In this document: positions 1 through 5,611 of the stretch, in pieces | How positions within the stretch are numbered: position 1 is the first letter of the stretch | How the letters are laid out: each line of letters begins with the position of its first letter | Source of the DNA: Prevotellaceae bacterium | GTDB taxonomy: Bacteria > Bacteroidota > Bacteroidia > Bacteroidales > Bacteroidaceae | Reading direction: 5' to 3' | Assembly (NCBI GenBank): GCA_030536165.1 | Contig: JAUNQM010000149.1 | Span: 1 to 6,626 of the forward strand | DNA: 6,626 nucleotides | The notes under the pieces: generated by a model | The model's database searches: none | What the model saw: only the letters and a program-made list of their open reading frames with translations | What the model was told of the DNA's origin: nothing | Made by a program: the position numbers and the translations under genes

Positions 1-63
1 CGGGTCGCAGACCTGCAGAACAAGCACATCACTCTCTACTTCGACCCCAAGGGGGCGCACTAA
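1..63 (+). CDS. C-terminal tail of an unidentified protein (5' end outside window)
   Basis: Frame 1 is open from the first base to a TAA at 61-63 and encodes 20 residues ending in LYFDPKGAH. I do not recognise the family. Third positions are G or C in 18 of 20 codons, far more than in the pyr genes downstream, and with many C-ending codons. That would fit either a highly expressed gene or a gene of different origin. It does not look like the end of CarA, which would have been the expected partner. About 130 bases separate its stop from the pyrC promoter, so it is probably a separate transcription unit. No strong intrinsic terminator is visible just after the stop. With only 20 residues, even the reality of this gene rests on the codon pattern and the absence of an alternative. 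Confidence 0.5.
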   Translation, partial: RVADLQNKHITLYFDPKGAH

Positions 64-190
64 TACATCTATAGTTTATAGGTAAAATCTCAAATAACTG
101 CAACGGCAAAAATCGACCTTTGTTATTGAAATAAGGGGACTGTTTTTAACACAGGTTTTTGCTGGTGAGCCAAAAAAAACGGGATTTTTA

Positions 191-221
191 TTTGTTGTTT
201 ATAGAAAAAGTATTACCTTTG
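191..221 (+). promoter_or_regulatory. Bacteroidetes-type promoter for pyrC
   Basis: A -33 box TTTG (191-194) is followed after exactly 19 bases by the -7 box TACCTTTG (214-221), a full match to the TAnnTTTG consensus of the Bacteroidetes primary sigma factor. Transcription would start at about 225-229. The ATG at 241 would then have a leader of only some 15 bases, whereas the ATG at 283 would have about 55. The region upstream (64-190) is A/T-rich with no other complete promoter. Confidence 0.75.
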
Positions 222-276
222 CAATCGGAAATTATTCAGGATGGTTAAGATTGCAAGCAATAAGAAAGAAGAGTAC

Positions 277-313
277 CCTCTGATGGCGCAAGACCAGAGG
301 AACTATTATAGTT
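277..313 (+). other. Two leader hairpins at the pyrC start and before the attenuator
   Basis: CCTCTG (277-282) can pair perfectly with CAGAGG (295-300), leaving a 12-base loop that begins with the ATG at 283. It is followed at once by AACTA-TTA-TAGTT (301-313), a 5-bp AU-rich hairpin running into a U-rich stretch. Together with the terminator at 316-352 this makes three hairpins in a row within about 75 bases. A role in RNA polymerase pausing or in start-codon access is inference; each small stem alone could be chance. Confidence 0.35.
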
Positions 314-1359
314 TTAAGACGAATTGTCGTTTAGACAGTTCGTCTTTTTTTTGTATGCTTCCAGCGTTTGCTGACTTGCATGTTCATTTCCGTGAGCCTG
401 GCTATGGGTACAAGGAAACGATTGCATCGGGCTCGGATGCTGCGTTGCATGCTGGGTATGGGCTGGTGTGTACGATGCCGAATGTGTTGCCTGCACCAGA
501 CTGCTTAGAAAATCTCAGGGTACAGCTTGACTTGATAGACCGCTCTGCCATGATGAATGTGTTGCCATACGGTTGCATAACTATGGGCAGAAAGGGACTT
601 GAACCAGCAGACTATGAGAGCATGATGCCATACGTGGCTGGATTCAGCGATGATGGCAGTGGGGTAGAGGATGATGATTTGATGGAGGAATGCATGCGTA
701 GGATTGCTTCGCTCGGCGGACTTCTTGTTGCACATTGCGAGAAAGGCGATGGCGACGACAGGGAGAGAGAATCAGCAGAGGTGGAGCGTGATATTCGTCT
801 GGCAAAGAAGACAGGATGCCGTCTTCACCTTTGTCATATTTCTACAAAAGACAGCATCGACCATATCCGTCGTGGAAAGGCTGAAGGGGTGAACGTGAGT
901 TGCGAGACTGCACCCCATTATCTTCTCTTTACAAAAGATGTTGCCAACGGACAGCCGAATATGAAGATGAATCCTCCATTGGGTACGATTGAAGACCGTG
1001 CGGCTTTGGTTGAGGCATTGAAAGACGGTACGATAGACGTGATAGCCACCGACCATGCCCCTCACAGCGAAGAAGAAAAGAGCTGCGGATGGGATAAAAG
1101 TATGAACGGAGTGGTTGGACTTGAGAGTGCTTTCCCAGTGATGTACACTCATTTTGTAAGGACAGGCATCATTACGATGGACAGGTTGGTGGATTTGATG
1201 AGCAATAATGCATATAAGATATTACGCCGTCCTCAGCCTCCTTATTATATTAAGGTGGATTTGGAGACGCCATACAAGATAGATGCATCGACATTCAGGA
1301 GCAAAGGGCATTCGTGTCCGTTTGATGGGATGGAAGTGTATGGGAAAGTTGTAGAATAG
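283..1359 (+). CDS. pyrC: Dihydroorotase, compact class I type
   Basis: This cytosolic zinc-type amidohydrolase interconverts N-carbamoyl-L-aspartate and dihydroorotate, the third step of UMP synthesis. Numbering from 283 (358 residues), the visible signature is DLHVHFREPG with metal ligands H33 and H35, FSDDG with the bridging D124, HCE with H151, CHIS with H185, and ATDHAPH with the catalytic D257. Their spacing follows class I bacterial enzymes except between H151 and H185, which is about 19 residues shorter. The N-terminal part is also short (about 25 residues before the HxH motif). I chose ATG 283 because the purine-rich AGAAAGAAGAG lies 9 bases upstream. ATG 241 (372 residues, Lys-rich extension, very short leader) and ATG 355 (334 residues, beginning MLPAFADLHVHF, just after an intrinsic terminator) are real alternatives. 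The enzyme call is secure; the start is not. Confidence 0.93.
   Translation: MAQDQRNYYSFKTNCRLDSSSFFCMLPAFADLHVHFREPGYGYKETIASGSDAALHAGYGLVCTMPNVLPAPDCLENLRVQLDLIDRSAMMNVLPYGCITMGRKGLEPADYESMMPYVAGFSDDGSGVEDDDLMEECMRRIASLGGLLVAHCEKGDGDDRERESAEVERDIRLAKKTGCRLHLCHISTKDSIDHIRRGKAEGVNVSCETAPHYLLFTKDVANGQPNMKMNPPLGTIEDRAALVEALKDGTIDVIATDHAPHSEEEKSCGWDKSMNGVVGLESAFPVMYTHFVRTGIITMDRLVDLMSNNAYKILRRPQPPYYIKVDLETPYKIDASTFRSKGHSCPFDGMEVYGKVVE
316..352 (+). terminator. Intrinsic terminator inside the start of pyrC (candidate attenuator)
   Basis: The arms AAGACGAATTGTC (316-328) and GACAGTTCGTCTT (334-346) form a 13-bp stem with one G-U pair and a 5-base loop (GTTTA, 329-333). An uninterrupted run of eight T (345-352) overlaps the base of the stem and continues past it. 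This is a classic Rho-independent terminator. It lies about 90 bases after the predicted transcription start, inside the open reading frame that continues into pyrC, and three bases before an in-frame ATG (355). The 15 bases before the stem are A/U-rich. Position in the first pyrimidine gene suggests premature termination controlled by translation of the leader. I saw no upstream segment able to act as a competing antiterminator. Confidence 0.72.
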
Positions 1360-1456
1360 CCCCTCCCTAACCAGCGGCTAAAGCCTCCTTCTTTGTTGAC
1401 CTAAAGGTCAAGTCGTCGCAAGCAGAGATACTCAATCTCTGACCCCCCGAAGGGAG

Positions 1457-1483
1457 GGAACTTGGAACCTGAAACTTGAACTT
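1457..1483 (+). repeat. Degenerate 7-bp tandem repeat (GGAACTT-like)
   Basis: Successive units GGAACTT, GGAACCT, GAAACTT and GAACTT (the last one base short) follow each other directly. A similar motif, GGGAACTTGAAACC, returns at 1625-1638 near the other side of the gap. Confidence 0.5.
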
Positions 1484-1520
1484 TGATCGTCCCGAAGGAG
1501 ATCCTGAATCAAGTTCTTTT
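1478..1520 (+). terminator. Possible weak terminator hairpin after pyrC
   Basis: GAACTT (1478-1483) pairs with AAGTTC (1511-1516), enclosing an inner stem GATC-TCC/GGA-GATC (1485-1503, one bulged G at 1489) with a CGAA loop (1493-1496), and is followed by only four T. The internal loop is asymmetric and the T run short, so termination would be weak or partial. If active, it would uncouple pyrC from carB. Confidence 0.3.
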
Positions 1521-1638
1521 AGTCGCGCGATGCGCTTTGTAAAAGCGGCAGAGCCGATTCTTGCGCTCCAGTAGGTGCTCAGGCGCAAGCGGAGTCTAGG
1601 ATGACGTTGTTTAGGACGACGAAGGGGAACTTGAAACC

Positions 1639-1666
1639 GTGTAAGTTGTAAATTGTAAAGTGTAAC
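1639..1666 (+). repeat. Four 7-bp tandem units (kTGTAAn) just before carB
   Basis: GTGTAAG, TTGTAAA, TTGTAAA and GTGTAAC are directly adjacent, ending 21 bases before the carB ATG. They fall in the carB 5' untranslated region. No exact TAnnTTTG promoter box is present here. The array could be a slippage-prone microsatellite or an AT-rich upstream element; no function is shown. Confidence 0.65.
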
Positions 1667-1687
1667 ATTATAACCGAAATATAAAAA

Positions 1688-4600
1688 ATGAAACGAACAG
1701 ACATTAAGAAGATTCTTGTGATTGGTTCTGGACCAATTGTGGTAGGACAGGCAGCTGAGTTTGACTATGCAGGAACTCAGGCTTGTATAGCTCTTCGCGA
1801 AGAAGGCTATGAGGTAGTCCTTGTAAATAGTAATCCTGCTACCATCATGACTGACCCGCAGATGGCAGATAAGGTCTATATGGAGCCGTTGACGTTGGAG
1901 TATGTGGCAAAGATTGTACGCTATGAACGTCCGGATGCTATCTTGCCAGGATTGGGAGGCCAGACAGGTTTGAACCTTTGCGTTCAGTTGGCAAAGAAGG
2001 GAATACTCGACGAATGTCACGTAGAGATACTCGGAACTCCACTGCGTAGCATAGAGAGGGCAGAGGACAGAAAGTTGTTTAAGGAAATGTGCCTTAGCAT
2101 AGGCGAGCCGGTTATTCCTTCGCATATTGCAAATTCACTTGAAGAAGGTCTTGAGGCTGCACGTGAGATTGGTTATCCAGTGGTGCTTCGTCCTGCTTAT
2201 ACACTTGGTGGAACTGGTGGCGGTTTTGCATACGACGAGGAAGAATGCAGAAACTTGATGCATATGGCACTTGACCTCTCGCCAGTGAGTCAGGTACTTG
2301 TCGAGAAGAGCGTCAAAGGCTACAAGGAGATAGAGTTTGAGGTAATGCGTGACTCAAACGACACGATACTCGATATTTGCGGCATGGAGAATATTGACCC
2401 TGTCGGAGTTCATACAGGAGACTCAATAGTCGTTGCTCCTATACTCACGCTCAATAAGCATGACCATGACATGCTGGAGACATCGGCAAAGAAAATCATC
2501 AAGGAACTCGGTATAGCAGGAGGTTGCAACGTTCAGTTTGCCTTGAACCCAGAGTCATCAGAGTATTACTTGATAGAGGTAAACCCACGAGTGTCGCGCT
2601 CATCGGCATTGGCTTCAAAGGCAAGCGGTTATCCGATAGCACGAGTGACAGCGAAGATTGCTGTAGGACTTACTCTCGACGAAATATTGCTCAGCGGAGT
2701 GCCAGCAAACTTTGAGCCTCAGCTTGACTATATTGTCACAAAGGTTCCTCGTTTTGCTTTCGATAAGTTTGCCGATGCATCCAACCGCCTCGGAACTCAG
2801 ATGAAGGCTACGGGAGAGGTGATGAGCATAGGCAAGACATTCGAGGAGTCGCTGCTAAAGGCTGTAAGGTCGTTAGAGACAGGCGTCTGCCACATCTACA
2901 GCAAGAAGTTTGATAGCTGGAGCAACGATGATATGCTGCAATACATCAGCGAAAGTCCTGATGACAGACTCTATGCTATCGCACAGCTGATTCGCAATGG
3001 CGTGACGGTGAAAGAAATTCACAACAAGACTCAAATCAACGAGTACTTCATTGAAGAAATCTGTAGCATAGTTAATCTTGAGAAAGAGATAAAGGAAGAT
3101 TGCAATGCCGAAGTATTCATGAAGGCAAAGAAGATGGGCTTCTCAGACAAATACATCGGCATGCTGACAGGAAGAAAGCAGGAAGACGTGATATTGTACC
3201 GCAAGGAGAATGGAATCTTCCCAGCATACGTACACGTAAACAGCTATCCATGTGATGCACATCTGCCTTATCTCTATTCTTCTTACAATGCAACAGACAA
3301 TACATGCACGGCAACAAACGAAGGCAAAGAGAAGGTTATCGTGCTTGGAGCAGGTCCGATACGAATAGGGCAGGGAGTTGAGTTCGACTATTCTACGGTA
3401 CATGCTGTTTGGTCACTTCAGCATGCAGGCTATGAGGCAATAATCATCAACAATAACCCTGAAACCGTAAGTACAGACTACACAACAAGCGACAAACTCT
3501 ATTTCGAGCCGCTTACGGTTGAGGATGTGATGAACGTGATTTATCGCGAGTCGCCAAAGGGTGTTATTGTTTCCCTAGGCGGACAGACCGCAATCAATCT
3601 TGCAGAACCAATCCATAGACTTGGCGTCAATCTTATAGGTACAGATACAAAGGCGATACAGAATGCCGAAGACCGTGACTGCTTCAAGAAGATTATGGAC
3701 AAGATAGGCATTCCTCAGCCTGAATCAGAAGCCGTAACCGAAATAGAGGCAGGCGTGAGTGCTGCCGAAAGAATAGGCTATCCTGTTCTTGTTCGTCCAA
3801 GTTATGTGCTTGGTGGACGCGCTATGCAGATTGTAAGCAATGAGGAGGCGCTTCGTCATTATCTGCATACGGCTGTGGAAATAGATGCTGACCGTCCTGT
3901 GCTTGTTGATAAGTATATTGAAGGAAAGGAACTTGAGGTCGATGCAATCTGTGACGGACGTGATGTGTACATACCAGGTGTGATGGAGCATGTCGAGAAG
4001 ACAGGTATCCATTCAGGCGATAGCATTAGCGTGTATCCAACATTCAGCGTAAGCCAGAAGGTAAAGGACCAGATAATAAGCTACACCGTGCAGCTCGGAC
4101 TTGAAATAGGAATTGTCGGACTGTATAACATTCAGTTCATTGTTGATCCGAATGACAAGGTTTATGTCATCGAGGTTAATCCTCGTTCTTCACGTACGGT
4201 TCCATTCATCTCAAAATCAACTAACATCCCAATGGCTCATATTGCCACGCTTGTGATGCTTGGCACAACATTGCGCCGACAGGGAATATTTGAAGTCTAT
4301 GCACGTGAAAGAGGACGTTGGTTTGTGAAGACACCAGCTTTCTCATTTGCAAAGATTCATGGTATGGAGTCATACTTGTCGCCTGAAATGAAATCTACTG
4401 GCGAGGCTATCGGTTACGATAAGTCGCTCACACGTGCTTTGTATAAGTCTCTGCAAGGCTCTGGCATGAGGATGTCAACCTACGGAACAATCATCGTCAG
4501 CCTTTGTGATGAGGCAAAGGAAAAGGCTGTGCCATTGATTCGCCGCTTCTATAATCTTGGTTTCAACATAGAAGCCACACGCAGCACGGCTGAATGTATG

Positions 4601-4870
4601 AAGTCGCACGGCATAAAGACTCGAACATTGCAGAAGATTGGTCGTGGTGATGACGATATTCTTCATTCGCTTCAGAAAGGCCATGTAAGATACGTTATAA
4701 ATATAATCGATGTAAATCAGCATCATGACCACCTCGACGGATACGAGATTCGACGTGCGGCTGTGGAAAACAACATCACGACGTTCACATCGCTTGAGAC
4801 TGTCAAGGTTTTGCTCGATGTGCTTGAAGAGATTACATTTGGCATTTCAACTATCGATGCAGAAGATTAA
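1688..4870 (+). CDS. carB: Carbamoyl-phosphate synthetase large subunit
   Basis: CarB (1060 residues, close to the usual 1070) uses ammonia from the CarA glutaminase, bicarbonate and two ATP to make carbamoyl phosphate for pyrimidines and arginine. It has the expected duplicated ATP-grasp layout. The carboxyphosphate half (about 1-400) has GSGPIVVGQAAEFDY (13-27), RPAYTLGGTGGG (168-179) and EVNPRVSRSSALASKA (297-312). An oligomerisation region spans about 401-546. The carbamate-kinase half (about 547-930) has GAGPIRIGQGVEFDY (554-568), RPSYVLGGRAMQ (703-714) and IEVNPRSSRTVP (828-839). A C-terminal MGS-type allosteric domain (about 931-1060) keeps ATRSTA (963-968), K983 and N1004, in line with nucleotide (UMP) binding. 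The linker at about 515-533 diverges from the usual VDTCAAEF-type sequence. The start MKRTDIKKILVIG is family-typical; upstream is A-rich with no Shine-Dalgarno. No carA is adjacent. pyrK begins 9 bases after the stop. Confidence 0.97.
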   Translation: MKRTDIKKILVIGSGPIVVGQAAEFDYAGTQACIALREEGYEVVLVNSNPATIMTDPQMADKVYMEPLTLEYVAKIVRYERPDAILPGLGGQTGLNLCVQLAKKGILDECHVEILGTPLRSIERAEDRKLFKEMCLSIGEPVIPSHIANSLEEGLEAAREIGYPVVLRPAYTLGGTGGGFAYDEEECRNLMHMALDLSPVSQVLVEKSVKGYKEIEFEVMRDSNDTILDICGMENIDPVGVHTGDSIVVAPILTLNKHDHDMLETSAKKIIKELGIAGGCNVQFALNPESSEYYLIEVNPRVSRSSALASKASGYPIARVTAKIAVGLTLDEILLSGVPANFEPQLDYIVTKVPRFAFDKFADASNRLGTQMKATGEVMSIGKTFEESLLKAVRSLETGVCHIYSKKFDSWSNDDMLQYISESPDDRLYAIAQLIRNGVTVKEIHNKTQINEYFIEEICSIVNLEKEIKEDCNAEVFMKAKKMGFSDKYIGMLTGRKQEDVILYRKENGIFPAYVHVNSYPCDAHLPYLYSSYNATDNTCTATNEGKEKVIVLGAGPIRIGQGVEFDYSTVHAVWSLQHAGYEAIIINNNPETVSTDYTTSDKLYFEPLTVEDVMNVIYRESPKGVIVSLGGQTAINLAEPIHRLGVNLIGTDTKAIQNAEDRDCFKKIMDKIGIPQPESEAVTEIEAGVSAAERIGYPVLVRPSYVLGGRAMQIVSNEEALRHYLHTAVEIDADRPVLVDKYIEGKELEVDAICDGRDVYIPGVMEHVEKTGIHSGDSISVYPTFSVSQKVKDQIISYTVQLGLEIGIVGLYNIQFIVDPNDKVYVIEVNPRSSRTVPFISKSTNIPMAHIATLVMLGTTLRRQGIFEVYARERGRWFVKTPAFSFAKIHGMESYLSPEMKSTGEAIGYDKSLTRALYKSLQGSGMRMSTYGTIIVSLCDEAKEKAVPLIRRFYNLGFNIEATRSTAECMKSHGIKTRTLQKIGRGDDDILHSLQKGHVRYVINIIDVNQHHDHLDGYEIRRAAVENNITTFTSLETVKVLLDVLEEITFGISTIDAED

Positions 4871-4879
4871 CCCGACGAA

Positions 4880-5611
4880 ATGACACAGGCAGAATATACA
4901 ATCCGACAAAACGACCCTATTGCAAGGGGCGTTTATGAGATGGTCTTGGAGGGAGACACGAGCGCTGTCGTAAAGCCTGGGCAGTTTGTCGAGGTAAAGA
5001 TAAACGACTGCTACCTTCGTCGTCCGATAAGCATCTGCGACTGGGACGAGAGTTCCATCACATTATTATATAAGGTGGTGGGCAAAGGCACTATGCTGAT
5101 GTCATACATGGATATCGGTGACAAGCTTGATTTGCTTGTAGGCTTGGGCAATGGTTTTTCCATCGTTGATACGGCAGAGCCTATGCTTGTAGGAGGCGGT
5201 ATCGGACTTGCTCCGCTTTATGGCTTATGCAAGCGTATGAAGGTTAAGCCGACGGTCGTTATCGGTGCGGCAACAAAAGATGATTTGTTCTATGTAAATG
5301 AGTTCTCCGCAATAGGTGCAAAGGTCATTATCTCCACAGACGACGGCAGCAAGGGGACGAAAGGTTTTGTCACTGATGCCATAAGGGAGAATAATGTTAG
5401 TGCCGATTATGTCTATGCCTGCGGGCCTATGCCAATGATGAAAGCGGTTTCTTCAACACTTTCAAACGAAATTAGTGGGCAGTTCAGTCTTGAAGAACGC
5501 ATGGGATGTGGCTTTGGTGCATGCGTAGGCTGCAGCATACACACGGCAAATGGAGTGAAACGTGTCTGCAAAGACGGACCTGTTTTTATAAAGGAGGAGA
5601 TACTATGGTAA
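4880..5611 (+). CDS. pyrK: Dihydroorotate dehydrogenase B, electron-transfer subunit
   Basis: PyrK is the FAD and [2Fe-2S] partner of PyrD, moving electrons from the FMN subunit to NAD+ in a cytosolic heterotetramer. The 243 residues show the ferredoxin-reductase fold. RRPISICDW (47-55) and VGKGTMLMS (67-75) match the FAD-binding part, GGGIGLAPL (105-113) and ACGPMPMMKA (180-189) the NAD-binding part, and C210, C215, C218 and C230 (C-x4-C-x2-C-x11-C) the iron-sulfur ligands near the C terminus. The last cysteine spacing is on the short side. The gene starts 9 bases after carB with no clear Shine-Dalgarno, so translation is probably coupled to carB, and its 3' end overlaps pyrD. Immediate adjacency to a class 1B pyrD supports the assignment over other reductases of this fold. 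Confidence 0.96.
   Translation: MTQAEYTIRQNDPIARGVYEMVLEGDTSAVVKPGQFVEVKINDCYLRRPISICDWDESSITLLYKVVGKGTMLMSYMDIGDKLDLLVGLGNGFSIVDTAEPMLVGGGIGLAPLYGLCKRMKVKPTVVIGAATKDDLFYVNEFSAIGAKVIISTDDGSKGTKGFVTDAIRENNVSADYVYACGPMPMMKAVSSTLSNEISGQFSLEERMGCGFGACVGCSIHTANGVKRVCKDGPVFIKEEILW
5591..5597 (+). promoter_or_regulatory. Strong Shine-Dalgarno for pyrD inside pyrK
   Basis: AAGGAGG lies 7 bases before the ATG at 5605 and is encoded by the Lys-Glu-Glu codons near the end of pyrK. It decides the pyrD start in favour of 5605 rather than the upstream in-frame ATG at 5506, whose extra residues are not family-like. Such a perfect site is uncommon in Bacteroidales, and carB and pyrK in this window lack one. 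Confidence 0.8.

Larger units (their letters stand above)
1360..1687 (+). repeat. Hairpin-rich, repeat-bearing gap between pyrC and carB
   Basis: There is no convincing gene in these 328 bases. Direct inspection shows a chain of inverted repeats: CCCTCCCT (1361-1368) with AGGGAGGG (1451-1458) enclosing two perfect hairpins, TTGACC/GGTCAA (1396-1411) and CAGAGAT/ATCTCTG (1423-1441). Further along are GCTTT/AAAGC (1534-1546) and CTTGCGC/GCGCAAG (1560-1589). The motif GGGAACTTG occurs near both sides (1456-1464 and 1625-1633), each time after CGAAGGG. The segment is more GC-rich than the genes around it and quite unlike the usual short A/T-rich Bacteroidales spacer. I interpret it as a dispersed intergenic repeat (REP/BIME-like) or the relic of a small non-autonomous element, not as a known riboswitch. 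Only a copy count in the genome would settle this. Confidence 0.5.

Noticed and set aside
155..180. Terminator after the first partial gene (GTTTTT ... AAAAAC hairpin)
   Set aside because: The stem is almost all A-T, and there is no T run directly after it on the plus strand (GGG follows before the T's). Not a convincing terminator on either strand.
291..304. PyrR-binding loop
   Set aside because: AGACCAGAGGAACT shares the CCnGnG core with the consensus ARUCCNGNGAGGYU but misses several fixed positions and does not form the required stem; too weak to annotate.
772..1152. Minus-strand open frame of 126 codons inside pyrC
   Set aside because: Fully antisense to a well-conserved enzyme, with no recognisable motifs; a shadow frame.
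1367..2125. Long minus-strand open frame (252 codons) spanning the gap and the start of carB
   Set aside because: More than half of it lies antisense to conserved carB, the rest reads through hairpins and repeats with low-complexity Arg/Ser-rich residues, and there is no plausible start or family resemblance. GC-rich repeats simply lack stop codons.
5506..5604. Upstream in-frame start for pyrD
   Set aside because: It would add 33 residues out of frame with the pyrK iron-sulfur motif and not seen in the family, while ATG 5605 has a perfect Shine-Dalgarno at the right distance.
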